Program-made: the position numbers and the translations under genes
In this document: one piece after another, positions 46,888-56,513 of the stretch
How positions within the stretch are numbered: the stretch's first letter is position 1
Layout of the letters: each line of letters starts with the position of its first letter
Notes under the pieces: model-generated
The model's database searches: none
What the model saw: the letters and a program-made list of their open reading frames with translations, nothing else
What the model was told of the DNA's origin: nothing
Source of the DNA: Pseudothermotoga sp.
GTDB lineage: Bacteria > Thermotogota > Thermotogae > Thermotogales > DSM-5069
Assembly (NCBI GenBank): GCA_025060105.1
Contig: JANXCS010000001.1
Location: 166,282 to 230,281, forward strand
DNA length: 64,000 bases
Reading direction: 5' to 3'

Positions 46888-48003
46888 ATGAAGAAACTTT
46901 TCATAGTCGCTGTTTTACTCTTCTCACTCATGAGTTTTGCAGCTCTTGGATTTAAAATCGGCCTTGTCACAGGCACTGTGTCGCAGGGTGAGGACGAATA
47001 TCGTGGAGGCGAAAACGTCGTTAGAAAGTACGGCAACGAAATCATCCATGTGACTTATCCAGACAAGTTCATGCAGGAGCAAGAAACAACGATCTCAAGA
47101 ATCGTCGAACTTGCTTATGATCCCAAAGTGAAAGCTATTGTGATCTGTCAAGGTGTTCCTGGAACTGTTGCTGCGATCAGGAGAGTTAAAGAGTTCAGGC
47201 CTGACATGATCTTTGTCGTGGGTGTACCTCACGAAGACCCAGAAGTTGTAGGTGCCGTTGCAGATGTTATATTCGAGACAGACACTCCGGGTCGTGGAAT
47301 CACGATAGTTGATCTTGCTTACAAAATGGGTGCCAAGAGATTCATACATTATTCCTTCCCCAGACACATGAGTTACAAACTGCTCGCTGAAAGAAGGAAC
47401 ATCATGGAACAACGTTGTAAAGAACTCGGCATAGAGTTCATCTTCGTTTCCGCACCAGATCCACTCGGTGAGCAAGGTTTAACTGGGGCTCAGCAGTTCA
47501 TCCTTGAAGATGTTCCAAGGCAAATTGCGAAGTATGGAAAAGACACGGCTTTCTTCTCAACTAACTGTGGTATGCAGGAACCGTTGATCAAAGCCATAGC
47601 TCAACACGGTGGAATTTATCCAGAGCAATGTTGTCCATCACCGACGCACGGTTATCCCGGAGCACTCGGTATTGAGATACCTGCAGAAAAGAAAGGTGAC
47701 TACAATTACATACTGAAAGCTATCAACCAAAAGGTTATTGAAAGAGGCGCTGCTGGAAGGTTTGCAACTTGGCCGGTGCCGATCAACATGGTGTTCACTG
47801 AAGCTGGTGTGGAGGTAGCTATAGAGTTGGTTCAAAAGAAGATCAAGTCCAATGACATGAACGCAGTTAAGTCGGTACTCGATAGGGTGGTTTCGAGTAA
47901 GATATCTGGTTATGGTATCAAAACGATCAAGAGATATCCGAAAGCAGGGAACTATTACATGGTCACTCTGGATTCTGTTATATTCGGCGTGACTCAATTT
48001 TGA
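46888..48003 (+). CDS. DUF3798 exported substrate-binding protein
   Basis: 371 residues with a clear signal peptide MKKLFIVAVLLFSLMSFA (cleavage near residue 20). The mature part reads FKIGLVTGTVSQGEDEYRGG and has alternating strand-helix pattern of type I periplasmic-binding proteins; this family is DUF3798, related to basic-membrane-protein/sugar-binding proteins. It supplies substrate to the ABC transporter encoded next. The ligand is not known. ATG 46888 follows GAGGGGGTGTG. It is separated from the transporter genes by a terminator-like hairpin, which should make it more abundant than them. Confidence 0.85.
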   Translation: MKKLFIVAVLLFSLMSFAALGFKIGLVTGTVSQGEDEYRGGENVVRKYGNEIIHVTYPDKFMQEQETTISRIVELAYDPKVKAIVICQGVPGTVAAIRRVKEFRPDMIFVVGVPHEDPEVVGAVADVIFETDTPGRGITIVDLAYKMGAKRFIHYSFPRHMSYKLLAERRNIMEQRCKELGIEFIFVSAPDPLGEQGLTGAQQFILEDVPRQIAKYGKDTAFFSTNCGMQEPLIKAIAQHGGIYPEQCCPSPTHGYPGALGIEIPAEKKGDYNYILKAINQKVIERGAAGRFATWPVPINMVFTEAGVEVAIELVQKKIKSNDMNAVKSVLDRVVSSKISGYGIKTIKRYPKAGNYYMVTLDSVIFGVTQF

Positions 48004-48030
48004 TGTGATTACGTGGAAAAAATGAAAGAA

Positions 48031-48060
48031 GATGTCGGCGGTGACGCCGACATCTTTTTT
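48031..48060 (+). terminator. Internal terminator between binding protein and transporter genes
   Basis: GATGTCGGCG (48031-48040) and CGCCGACATC (48045-48054) form a perfect ten-base stem with a GTGA loop, followed by TTTTTT. Placed 27 bases after the binding-protein gene and 18 bases before the ATPase gene. Confidence 0.88.
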
Positions 48061-48078
48061 GAGATGGGGAGGGTGATC

Positions 48079-49671
48079 ATGCCAAAGGTTTTAGAAATGC
48101 GGAACATAAACAAATCGTTCTATGGTAATCAGGTCCTCAAGAATGTCAATCTCACTCTATCTGAGGGCGAAATTCATGGTCTTGTAGGTGAAAACGGAGC
48201 GGGAAAGACCACCCTTATGAACATTCTTTTTGGCATGCCTGTCATCCACAGTACGGGAGGTTTTGAAGGAGAGATTCTGATCAATGGTGAAAGAGTAGTT
48301 ATAGACAGCCCAAGAAAAGCTATGGAATACGGTATAGGAATGGTACATCAAGAATTCATGCTCATACCTGGTTTTACTGTTACTGAAAACATAAAGTTGA
48401 ACAGGGAAATAACTAAGAACAACTTGTTGAGTAAAGTGTTCGGCAAATCCTTGAATACCCTTGATTTTGCGACCATGAGAGATGAAGCAAAACAAGCGAT
48501 CAATACGATCGGTATGTCTATCGATGAGTGGGCAGTGGTTGCGGGCCTACCTGTGGCTCACAAACAGTTCATAGAAATCGCCAGAGAAATCGACAAGAAA
48601 AACCTCAAGATATTGGTTCTGGACGAACCCACCGCTGTACTTTCCGAAGCTGAAGCAGAGAAATTGTTGGACGTTGTTCGTTATCTTGCCAGAAAGGGTG
48701 TTGCCATACTTTTCATTTCTCATAGACTGAGTGAAGTGTTGAAAGTTTCAGACAGAATAACGATCCTCAGAGACGGCGTTGTAGTTGATAGTAAGATTGC
48801 GTCGTCGTTCACACTCTCAGAAATCGCTGAAAAAATGGTTGGTAGAAAGCTTGAAGGTTTGACTCTGCCCCCTAGGTCGAAGGAACCTTCCGATGAAGAT
48901 ATCATCATGTCTATAAAAAATCTCAAAGTTTACATGCCCGGTGAGAGTGTGAAAGATTTCAGTATAGATATTCGTCGTGGAGAAATACTTGGTATAGGAG
49001 GCTTGGCAGGTCATGGAAAACTCGGTGTGGCCAATGGAATAGCGGGAATGTATCCTGCAGAGGGTGAAGTCTATCTTGAAGGAAAGCCCTACAGATTGAA
49101 CGATGCTTCTTACGCTTTGAAAAACGGCATTGTCTATCTCTCTGAGGATAGAAGAGGTGTGGGACTTTTGTTGGATGAATCTGTGGAAATGAATATAACC
49201 GCGACGGCCATACAAGCTTTCGGAGATTTTACCAGAAAGTTTTTGTTTCTCACTCTGTACGACAGGAAGAAAATCAGACAACATGCGCTTGAAATGATCA
49301 AAAAGCTTGATATACGTTGCAAATCACCGACGCAAATTGTGAGGAGACTCAGTGGAGGTAATCAGCAGAAAGTTTGCCTGGCGAGGGCATTCACTCTAAA
49401 ACCGAAAATACTTTTTGTTTCTGAACCTACTAGGGGTATCGATGTCGGTGCAAAGAAACTCGTGTTGGATTACTTGATCAACATGAACAGGGAATACGGT
49501 ATCACGATAGTCATGACCTCGAGTGAACTTGCGGAATTGAGAACCATCTGCGATAGAATTGCTATAGTTGCTGAGGGAAGGCTCTCTGCGATACTTTCTC
49601 CAAAAGCAAGTGATGCAGAATTTGGTTTAGCAATGGCTGGGGAGCTGCAGGAGGTGACACATCGTGGATAA
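48079..49671 (+). CDS. ABC transporter ATP-binding protein, duplicated (RbsA/nucleoside type)
   Basis: 530 residues with two ATPase halves. The first has GLVGENGAGKTTLMNILFGM (Walker A), a Q-loop GIGMVHQEFML and ILVLDEPTAVLSEAEAEKLL (Walker B). Its signature is weak. The second half has GIGGLAGHGKLG (Walker A replaced), RRLSGGNQQKVCLARAF (good signature) and ILFVSEPTRGIDVG. One active and one degenerate site is normal for RbsA-type transporters. ATG 48079 follows GGGGAGGGTGATC; an earlier start would run through the terminator hairpin. Overlaps the first permease by eight bases. Confidence 0.92.
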   Translation: MPKVLEMRNINKSFYGNQVLKNVNLTLSEGEIHGLVGENGAGKTTLMNILFGMPVIHSTGGFEGEILINGERVVIDSPRKAMEYGIGMVHQEFMLIPGFTVTENIKLNREITKNNLLSKVFGKSLNTLDFATMRDEAKQAINTIGMSIDEWAVVAGLPVAHKQFIEIAREIDKKNLKILVLDEPTAVLSEAEAEKLLDVVRYLARKGVAILFISHRLSEVLKVSDRITILRDGVVVDSKIASSFTLSEIAEKMVGRKLEGLTLPPRSKEPSDEDIIMSIKNLKVYMPGESVKDFSIDIRRGEILGIGGLAGHGKLGVANGIAGMYPAEGEVYLEGKPYRLNDASYALKNGIVYLSEDRRGVGLLLDESVEMNITATAIQAFGDFTRKFLFLTLYDRKKIRQHALEMIKKLDIRCKSPTQIVRRLSGGNQQKVCLARAFTLKPKILFVSEPTRGIDVGAKKLVLDYLINMNREYGITIVMTSSELAELRTICDRIAIVAEGRLSAILSPKASDAEFGLAMAGELQEVTHRG

Positions 49672-50704
49672 ATTCATCGAGTGGATCAAGAAAGTTGATA
49701 TACCAACGCTCATCATCTTTTTGTTTCTCATAGCCTTGTTCATTCTCGCAGCTTTTACAAACGTTTCCATTCCTTCTTTGTTGAGTGACTCGATCCGACG
49801 TATTGGCATGAATGGGGTTCTTGTTCTTGCAATGGTTCCAACGATCAGAGTTGGAACTGGACCAAACTTTGGTTTGCCTGTTGGAATCATAGGGGGACTT
49901 TTGGGCGCTCTGATAAGTATGCAGCTTGGCTTGGCAGGATTTGCTGGTCTTTGGATCGCAGTTCTATTGGCGATATTGATATGTACTGTGATAGGTTTAG
50001 GCTACGCTTGGTTGCTAGAAAAGGTGCGAGGACAAGAGATGATGGTGGGAACGTACATGGGTTACTCGATAGTCGCATTCATGTCGATTCTCTGGTTGAT
50101 GCTTCCGTTCACGAACCCCGACATGATTTGGGCAATAGGTGGTAGGGGTTTGAGATACACTCTCGCTCTCGATAGGTATTTTGGACATATACTCAACAAT
50201 TTCCTGAAATTCAAGATCGGTGGTTTTGAGATACCGACAGGTTTACTCCTCTTTTTTGCAGGTTCTTGTCTTGTAGTGTATTTGTTCTTCAGAACGAGAG
50301 TGGGACTCGCAATAGATCTGGTTGGTCAAAATGAAAGATACGCGATCAGCTCTGGTGTTAACCCAAGGAGAGCAAGATTGATGGCCGTTGTCCTATCCAC
50401 TGTGATCGCAGGTGTTGGGATCATAGTGTACGCTCAAAGTTATGGTTTTCTCCAACTTTACCAAGCTCCTTTGTTCATGACTTTCCCTGCTGTAGCTTCG
50501 ATACTCATCGGTGGAGCATCTATAAAGAGGGCAAGCATACGTAACGTTGTTGTTGGTACAGTCGTATTCCAAACGCTTTTGACGATAGCATTGCCAGTTC
50601 TCAGTCAAGTAACGCGTGGAGATATCACTGAAGTGATGAGGTTGATCGTCAGTAACGGTATGATACTGTACGCACTCACGCGAGCACCAAGGGAGGCGAG
50701 CTGA
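49664..50704 (+). CDS. ABC transporter permease 1
   Basis: 346 residues with about nine hydrophobic segments. The BPD_transp_2-like blocks LLGALISMQLGLAGFAGLW, GYAWLLEKVRGQEMMVG and RTRVGLAIDLVGQNERYAIS (about 209-228) are those of sugar/nucleoside permeases. GTG 49664 follows GGAGGTGACACATC within the ATPase gene. It pairs with the next permease to form a heterodimer. Substrate unknown; the DUF3798 binding protein decides it. Confidence 0.88.
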   Translation: MDKFIEWIKKVDIPTLIIFLFLIALFILAAFTNVSIPSLLSDSIRRIGMNGVLVLAMVPTIRVGTGPNFGLPVGIIGGLLGALISMQLGLAGFAGLWIAVLLAILICTVIGLGYAWLLEKVRGQEMMVGTYMGYSIVAFMSILWLMLPFTNPDMIWAIGGRGLRYTLALDRYFGHILNNFLKFKIGGFEIPTGLLLFFAGSCLVVYLFFRTRVGLAIDLVGQNERYAISSGVNPRRARLMAVVLSTVIAGVGIIVYAQSYGFLQLYQAPLFMTFPAVASILIGGASIKRASIRNVVVGTVVFQTLLTIALPVLSQVTRGDITEVMRLIVSNGMILYALTRAPREAS

Positions 50705-50705
50705 G

Positions 50706-51761
50706 ATGGAGAGATGGAAAAGAATTTTGATCTCTTACGCAGTTCCCATAGTTTTCACTATCCTTTGTGTATCTGCTGTGCTGATAGCGAGAATTCCAAC
50801 ACTCTTCTTGGCTAGTGAAATAGTTAGAAGGCTTAGCAGAAACACCTTCTTGGTGCTTTCCCTCATCATTCCGATAATCGCCGGTTTGGGTCTCAACTTT
50901 GGGATCGTTCTGGGAGCCATGGCAGGACAAGCTGCTCTCTTTTTCGTGGTTGACTGGAAGGTGAAAGGTGTTTTAGGGATCTTGATCGCGTGTATCATTG
51001 CCAGCGCGATTTCGATACTTCTGGGTTGGCTTGCAGGACTAACTCTCAACAAAGCAAAGGGTAGAGAGATGATCACATCGATGATTTTAGGTTTCTTTGC
51101 CAATGGAATATACCAGCTCATTTTTCTCTTCTTCGTAGGTTCGCTGATACCGTACAGAACGAAACAGTTCTTGCTTCCTGAAGGGGTCGGATTGAGGAAC
51201 ACAGTCGATCTATTTGGAACGTTGGCTTCCGCTCTGAACAACATTTGGATCGTTCGTTTCGGTACAGTTCGAGTTTTTGTTGTGCCTTTATTGATAGTGG
51301 TTGCTCTGTGCTTTCTGATCACATTTTTGTTCAAGACAAAGCTTGGACAAGATATCAGAGCTGTTGGACAGGACATGCACATCGCCGAGGTGGCCGGTAT
51401 AAAGGTCAACAAAGTGAGGATCATCGCTGTGATCATGTCCACTGTTCTGGCAGCCATAGGTCAAATCATTTATCTTCAGGATATAGGAACTATCAACACC
51501 TACAACAGTCATGAGCAAATAGGTCTCTTTTCGATCGCAGCTTTGTTAGTGGGAGGAGCGTCGACTCGAAAAGCAACAATATGGAATGCGATAATTGGTG
51601 TACTACTCTTTCACACACTCTTCGTTGTAGCACCGAGTGCTGGTAACAAGCTTTTTGGTCAACCGCAAGTTGGCGAATTCTTTAGAGAGTTTCTCGCATA
51701 TGCAGTCATCGCGTTCGCACTCGCGATGCATGGTTGGAGAACAAGAAAGATACTGATGTAA
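50706..51761 (+). CDS. ABC transporter permease 2
   Basis: 351 residues, again about nine hydrophobic segments, homologous to permease 1: GLGLNFGIVLGAMAGQAALF, TLNKAKGREMITSMILGF, KTKLGQDIRAVGQDMHIAEV and IGLFSIAALLVGGASTRKAT. ATG 50706 follows GGGAGGCGAGCTGAG one base after the first permease's stop. It ends the operon, followed by a bidirectional terminator shared with alaS. Confidence 0.88.
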   Translation: MERWKRILISYAVPIVFTILCVSAVLIARIPTLFLASEIVRRLSRNTFLVLSLIIPIIAGLGLNFGIVLGAMAGQAALFFVVDWKVKGVLGILIACIIASAISILLGWLAGLTLNKAKGREMITSMILGFFANGIYQLIFLFFVGSLIPYRTKQFLLPEGVGLRNTVDLFGTLASALNNIWIVRFGTVRVFVVPLLIVVALCFLITFLFKTKLGQDIRAVGQDMHIAEVAGIKVNKVRIIAVIMSTVLAAIGQIIYLQDIGTINTYNSHEQIGLFSIAALLVGGASTRKATIWNAIIGVLLFHTLFVVAPSAGNKLFGQPQVGEFFREFLAYAVIAFALAMHGWRTRKILM

Positions 51762-51767
51762 AACTTA

Positions 51768-51791
51768 AAAAGGGGCCGAAAGGCCCCTTTC
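51768..51791. terminator. Bidirectional terminator between ABC operon and alaS
   Basis: AAAAGGGGCC-type arm 51768-51777 and GGCCCCTTTC arm 51782-51791 around GAAA. Minus-strand reading gives GGCCCCTTTTTAAGTTTT, plus-strand GGCCCCTTTCAAATTTTTT. The alaS stop codon (51790-51792) is inside it. Confidence 0.88.
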
Positions 51792-54396
51792 AAATTTTTT
51801 CGAGAATCAATTTCTTCATTTGGAGTAGAAGTTGCTCAATTTTGCTGGTATCTTTTCCACCTGCTTGCGCGAAATCTACTCGTCCACCACCACCGCCACC
51901 CAGTAAACTCGCTCCCATTCGGGCTAGTTCATTCGCAGAGATCTTGTTCGTTAAATCTTTCGATACCCTCACGACGAAGTTCACTTTTTCATCTTGGATT
52001 GAAATAATGACCACGATAGCTCGATCTTGGCCGGAGATCGCAACATCAGAAAGGTTTCTGAGCGTTGAGGGATCTACATCGTGAAGAATGATCGCTTTGA
52101 AGTTGACATCTTTCACTTTCTCGAATGGTGATTGTTTGATTTGCAAAGTCAAAGTTTTTGTCCTCATCTGTTCAAGTTCTTTCTCTAGAAGCTCTCTTTC
52201 TTTGAGTAGATTTTTCACTCTATTTGGAACTTCATCCACTGAGGATTGGATCAACCCCGCTATTTGTTGAAGTGTTATTTCCAATTTTCTCACATATCCT
52301 AAGGCATTTAAACCTGTTACAGCTTCGATTCTACGTACCCCAGCTGAAACAGCATTTTCTGAAACTATTTTGAAAAGGCCTATATTGCCCGTATTGGAAA
52401 CGTGGGTTCCTCCACAAAGTTCTTCACTGAAATTTTCAACTTTTACTACTCTCACGATGTCTCCATACTTTTCCCCGAATAGAGCTGTGGCACCTTCTTC
52501 AACAGCTTCCTTGTAAGTTTTTTCCTCAATTTTCACCGGAACGGCTTTAAGGATCACTTCGTTCACGAGATCTTCAATTTCTTTCAACTGTTCTTCAGTT
52601 AAAGCTTCATAGTGAGTGAAATCAAACCTGAGTTTATCGGGAGTGACCAGCGAGCCGAACTGCCTGACGTGATCACCCAATATTCTCCTCAATGCCGCGT
52701 GTAGCAGATGCGTCGCCGTATGATTCCTTGCGGTAGCTTTCCTTCTTCCTTCATCGACGATCAGTTTTACCCTTTGGCCAACTCGAAGCGTATCTCTAAC
52801 TACTTTCACCACGTGTGCTATGATGCCTTCTGTTGGAATAAAAACATGTTCTACGAAGGCTTCTCCATGATCCCAAACGATACGACCTGTATCACTGATT
52901 TGACCACCACGTTCAGCGTAGAAAGGAGTCTCAACAGTTACAAGTTCAACTTTGTCCCCAGCTTCTGCGGAATCAACTTTTCTTTCCTTGCGAAGCATCA
53001 GGACAACAGATTCATGCTCTAAAGTTTGGTATCCAACGAAATTTGTTTTTTGAACCTTGGCAAGTTCTTCATAATCTCCTACAGCTTTTGCATACTCAAC
53101 ATCGAACTTAGCACTTTTAGATTTTTCCCTCTGTTGTTGCATCCATCTTTCGAAACCATCGAGATCAACCTTTAACCCTTTTTCCTTAGCCACGTCGACA
53201 ACTATGTCTGGAGGAAATCCGTAGGTATCATACAGTTTAAACAATTGTTCTCCACTGATGAATCCTTCTGAACGTTCTATGATTTCATTCAGCATTTGTA
53301 TACCTTGGGAAATCGTATTGAAAAATCTTTCCTCTTCAGATTTTGTGATTTCTTCGATGAGATTTCTTTTTCTTTCTACCTCAGGATAGATTTCTTTCAT
53401 TCTTTCAATAACTGTTCTGCACACTTTGTGAAGGAATGGCTTGTTTGCTCCCAGCAGAACACCGTGCCGTACCGCCCTGCGGAGTATCCTTCTGAGTACA
53501 TAACCTCTCTCTTCGTTCGAAGGAAAAACTCCATCCGCTATGAGGAAGGCAACCGCTCGTGCATGATCTGCGATCACCCTTAGAGACACATCTATGTTCT
53601 CATCTTTTCCATACTTGACACCAAACAATTCTTCTTCTCTTTCGATGATGGGTTTGAACAAATCTGTTTCAAAGTTACTCTTTACATTTTGCACGACTGC
53701 CGATATTCTCTCCAAACCTGCACCAGTGTCGATGTTTTTCTTTGGTAGTGGATGCAACTTGCCTTTGTCGTCCTGATAGAACTCGGTGAAGACGAGGTTC
53801 CAGATTTCTAGGAATCTTTTGTCATTGTTTGCAGGCGTACATTCTACATCCTTTGAGTGATCGTTCATAACACCGAGATCGTAATGTATCTCTGAACAAG
53901 GACCACATGGTCCCGTTGGTCCAGCAGGTCCCCAAAAGTTGGTATCTTTACCCATTCGAATGATCTTTCTTTCTGGAACACCGACCAGATCTCGCCAAAT
54001 TTCGAAGGCCTCATCGTCTTCTTCATACACCGTAACCCAGAGTTTATCCTCGCTCAATTTAAGAACCTGCGTAACGAATTCCCATGCCCAAAGTATAGCT
54101 TCCTCCTTGAAGTAATCTCCAAAGGAGAAATTACCCAGCATTTCAAAAAAAGTGTGATGCCGTGGTGTTCGGCCAACGTTTTCTATATCGTTAGTCCTAA
54201 GGCACTTTTGACACGTTGCCACACGCGTGTAGATTGGTTCAACTTTACCCCAGAAGATAGGTTTGAACGGTACCATTCCAGCCACAGTGAACAAAAGTTG
54301 TGGATCATCTGGTACAAGTGATGCGCTCGGCAACACTTTGTGGCCTTTTGCTTCAAAGAAGCTCAGAAAACTCGATCTGATCTCATCGGAGGTCAA
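51790..54396 (-). CDS. alaS: Alanyl-tRNA synthetase
   Basis: 868 residues, full length. Charges tRNA-Ala and edits mischarged Ser/Gly. Catalytic domain: RSSFLSFFEAKGHKVLPSAS, GMVPFKPIFWG, FFEMLGNFSFGDYFKEEAI and FWGPAGPTGPCGPCSEIHYD. Editing domain: RNHTATHLLHAALRRILG (HxxxH zinc residues), then EELCGGTHVSNTG (CxxxH). The C-terminal domain carries LGGGGGGRVDFAQAGGKD. ATG 54396 follows AGGTGATGGAATCTTGACC weakly. The gene lies 12 bases after cdsA and ends in a bidirectional terminator. Confidence 0.96.
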   Translation of the reverse strand: MTSDEIRSSFLSFFEAKGHKVLPSASLVPDDPQLLFTVAGMVPFKPIFWGKVEPIYTRVATCQKCLRTNDIENVGRTPRHHTFFEMLGNFSFGDYFKEEAILWAWEFVTQVLKLSEDKLWVTVYEEDDEAFEIWRDLVGVPERKIIRMGKDTNFWGPAGPTGPCGPCSEIHYDLGVMNDHSKDVECTPANNDKRFLEIWNLVFTEFYQDDKGKLHPLPKKNIDTGAGLERISAVVQNVKSNFETDLFKPIIEREEELFGVKYGKDENIDVSLRVIADHARAVAFLIADGVFPSNEERGYVLRRILRRAVRHGVLLGANKPFLHKVCRTVIERMKEIYPEVERKRNLIEEITKSEEERFFNTISQGIQMLNEIIERSEGFISGEQLFKLYDTYGFPPDIVVDVAKEKGLKVDLDGFERWMQQQREKSKSAKFDVEYAKAVGDYEELAKVQKTNFVGYQTLEHESVVLMLRKERKVDSAEAGDKVELVTVETPFYAERGGQISDTGRIVWDHGEAFVEHVFIPTEGIIAHVVKVVRDTLRVGQRVKLIVDEGRRKATARNHTATHLLHAALRRILGDHVRQFGSLVTPDKLRFDFTHYEALTEEQLKEIEDLVNEVILKAVPVKIEEKTYKEAVEEGATALFGEKYGDIVRVVKVENFSEELCGGTHVSNTGNIGLFKIVSENAVSAGVRRIEAVTGLNALGYVRKLEITLQQIAGLIQSSVDEVPNRVKNLLKERELLEKELEQMRTKTLTLQIKQSPFEKVKDVNFKAIILHDVDPSTLRNLSDVAISGQDRAIVVIISIQDEKVNFVVRVSKDLTNKISANELARMGASLLGGGGGGRVDFAQAGGKDTSKIEQLLLQMKKLILEKI

Positions 54397-54408
54397 GATT
54401 CCATCACC

Positions 54409-55227
54409 TCACAAAACACCGATTGATAAAAGGTAATAGGTAATGGGGGTAACGAAGAGAAGGCCATCTATTCGGTCCAGCATACCTCCATGGCCTGGCA
54501 ACACGTTACCGGTATCTTTGACTTTAAAGTAACGCTTCAATGCGGATTCAAACAGATCCCCAAAGGTACCGAACACAGCGACGATCACAGAAAAAATCAC
54601 GAGAGAGGAAAAGGGCATAACTCTCGCTTTGAAAACGAAGCCAAAGATGAATTTGTACAAGAATGAAAACACCAGCGCACCCAAGAAACCTCCAATGATT
54701 CCCTCCAAGCTTTTGTTTGGACTGAATTTTCTCGAAATCTTGGTTTTTCCCCACCTCGTTCCTACAAAGTAAGCGCAAGTATCGTACAACCACACTGCAG
54801 TCAAATTGAGCAAAGCGTTGGCTGCGCCAAATTCGAGGTAGATTGGGAAGAAAAACGATAAACAGCCGGCCACATACGTGAGAGAAAGACTGGTTGCAAT
54901 GACAGTTGACCAAACTGTCTCTATGCTCTTTTGTGTCAAAATTACAAGTACGTTGGTTAGAACGAATGCCAAGCTAAGGAGTAACAATCCTTTTTGAGCT
55001 TCCGTGATGCCATGTATGACCACAAACCCAACCGAGATAGCCACACCGTATTTCACAAAGGTTCTTTCGTTAGATTCTCGACTAGCCATGTTCAAAAGTT
55101 CATAAGAGGCGAGGAGTACCACGGCCGCAACCAAACCTATGAGACTTTTGTAACTGATGAAACAAAGTACTACAAAGGGTGCTACAATCAGCGCGGTGAT
55201 CAACCTCGTTTTTGTCTCGACGGTCAC
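54409..55227 (-). CDS. cdsA: Phosphatidate cytidylyltransferase
   Basis: 272 residues with about eight membrane segments. It makes CDP-diacylglycerol for phospholipid synthesis at the membrane. The signature near the C terminus is complete: ESALKRYFKVKDTG (S-x3-KR-x4-KD-x-G), NVLPGHGGMLDRIDGL. GTG 55227 overlaps the uppS stop by four bases. Order frr-uppS-cdsA-alaS; the usual dxr gene is not here, alaS follows instead. Confidence 0.93.
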   Translation of the reverse strand: MTVETKTRLITALIVAPFVVLCFISYKSLIGLVAAVVLLASYELLNMASRESNERTFVKYGVAISVGFVVIHGITEAQKGLLLLSLAFVLTNVLVILTQKSIETVWSTVIATSLSLTYVAGCLSFFFPIYLEFGAANALLNLTAVWLYDTCAYFVGTRWGKTKISRKFSPNKSLEGIIGGFLGALVFSFLYKFIFGFVFKARVMPFSSLVIFSVIVAVFGTFGDLFESALKRYFKVKDTGNVLPGHGGMLDRIDGLLFVTPITYYLLSIGVL

Positions 55228-55901
55228 AACCCCCCGAACCTCCTTTGACGCTTTTCATAATCTTCGATAGCTTTTAAAAAATCCTGCTTCGTGAAGTCTG
55301 GCCACAGAACCTTCGTGAAGTACAGCTCACTGTAGGCGATTTGCCAAAGCAAAAAATTACTTATTCTCATTTCGCCGGAAGTTCTTATCACTAAATCAGG
55401 ATCTGGTACATCCGGGAGATATAGCCAATCTCGAAACAGTTCTTCGTTGAAGTGTGTCACACCCTGTTTGACAGCTTTGTTGAACGCATCTATGATTTCC
55501 CTTCTTCCACCGTAATTCAAAGCCAGAATCGCTTGGATCACGTTGTTGTGTTTCGTTTTCTCTTCGCATTCTCGACAGAAATCTGCAACCGAAGAAGGTA
55601 GCTCGTCAATAGCTCCGGTGAATCTGAGTCTAACTCCTCGTTCAAGTATTTTTCTCAGCTTTTGCCTGAGAAGTTTTACGAGTAAAGAAAAAAGGTATTC
55701 AACCTCTTCTTTAGGCCGTTTCCAGTTTTCTGTAGAAAAGGCATACAACGTGATGTATTTTATTCCAAACTCTGCAGCCCATTCCACAACTTTTTCAGCT
55801 TTCAAAGCGCCCCTTCGATGTCCTTCGACTCTAGGTAGGCCTCGCTTCTGCGCCCATCTACCGTTACCATCCATTATGATGCCGACGTGTATGGGTTTCA
55901 A
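55224..55901 (-). CDS. uppS: Undecaprenyl (or polyprenyl) diphosphate synthase
   Basis: 225 residues, a little short but complete. A cis-prenyltransferase that makes the lipid carrier for peptidoglycan. [20 protein letters not shown] (about 6-25; catalytic Asp in MDGNGRW), [14 protein letters not shown] and [20 protein letters not shown] (about 170-189) are the family signatures. TTG 55901 follows GGAGATCATGGAAAT and overlaps the frr stop by four bases. The chain length of the product is not evident. Confidence 0.95.
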   Translation of the reverse strand: MKPIHVGIIMDGNGRWAQKRGLPRVEGHRRGALKAEKVVEWAAEFGIKYITLYAFSTENWKRPKEEVEYLFSLLVKLLRQKLRKILERGVRLRFTGAIDELPSSVADFCRECEEKTKHNNVIQAILALNYGGRREIIDAFNKAVKQGVTHFNEELFRDWLYLPDVPDPDLVIRTSGEMRISNFLLWQIAYSELYFTKVLWPDFTKQDFLKAIEDYEKRQRRFGGL

Positions 55902-56452
55902 ATTTCCATGATCTCCTTTTCTTTCTTCTCGAACAGTTTTTCTATTTCTTCTATTTTTTTATCAGTGAGATCTTGTATTTCCTTTTCCAACCTTTTGGCA
56001 TCATCTTCTGAAATTTTTCCACTATCCTCCATTTGTTTTAGTTCTTTCAGTACGTCTCTTCTTATGTTTCTGATGGCTATCTTTCCTTGCTCTGCGATCT
56101 CTTTTGCTTTTTTGACCCATTTTTGCCTTTGCTCGGTGGTGGGAGTTGGAAAAACGAGTCTTATGACGTTACCATCGTTGATAGGTGTTAGACCAATGTC
56201 GGAAGCAAAAATAGCTTTCTCGATAGACGAGAGCATCGATTTGTCCCAGGGTTGTATGATGAGAGACCTTTCTTCAACTTTTACTGTTGAGAGTTGGTTT
56301 ATTGAGGTAGGGGCACCATAGTAATCAACCTTGATCTCCTCCAGTATTGCTGGGCTTGCACGGCCTGTTCTGATTCTCTTCAGCTCCTCGGAAATCTTTT
56401 CAATCGATTTATTCATTCGCTCCTCAGCACTCTTGACGATGGGATGACGCAT
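55898..56452 (-). CDS. frr: Ribosome recycling factor
   Basis: 184 residues, the normal size. It splits post-termination ribosomes with EF-G. The three-helix bundle signature is visible: [20 protein letters not shown] (about 23-42), [13 protein letters not shown] and [23 protein letters not shown] 56452 follows GAGGAGGGAATCGC. First gene of the frr-uppS-cdsA-alaS run, with an extended -10 promoter about 40 bases upstream. Confidence 0.96.
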   Translation of the reverse strand: MRHPIVKSAEERMNKSIEKISEELKRIRTGRASPAILEEIKVDYYGAPTSINQLSTVKVEERSLIIQPWDKSMLSSIEKAIFASDIGLTPINDGNVIRLVFPTPTTEQRQKWVKKAKEIAEQGKIAIRNIRRDVLKELKQMEDSGKISEDDAKRLEKEIQDLTDKKIEEIEKLFEKKEKEIMEI

Positions 56453-56489
56453 GCGATTCCCTCCTCATTTGCGTTGCTCACCTTCGTGG

Positions 56490-56498
56490 ATTATACCA
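56490..56498 (-). promoter_or_regulatory. Extended -10 promoter of the frr-alaS operon
   Basis: TGGTATAAT on the minus strand, identical to the nonamer before pfkA. No consensus -35. Transcription would start at about 56483, some 30 bases before the frr ATG. Confidence 0.65.
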
Positions 56499-56513
56499 TG
56501 CACTTGAGGAGCC

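Noticed and set aside
50735-51457. 240-codon minus-strand frame opposite the second permease
   Set aside because: The plus strand encodes a membrane permease homologous to its neighbour; the frame opposite has no family features.
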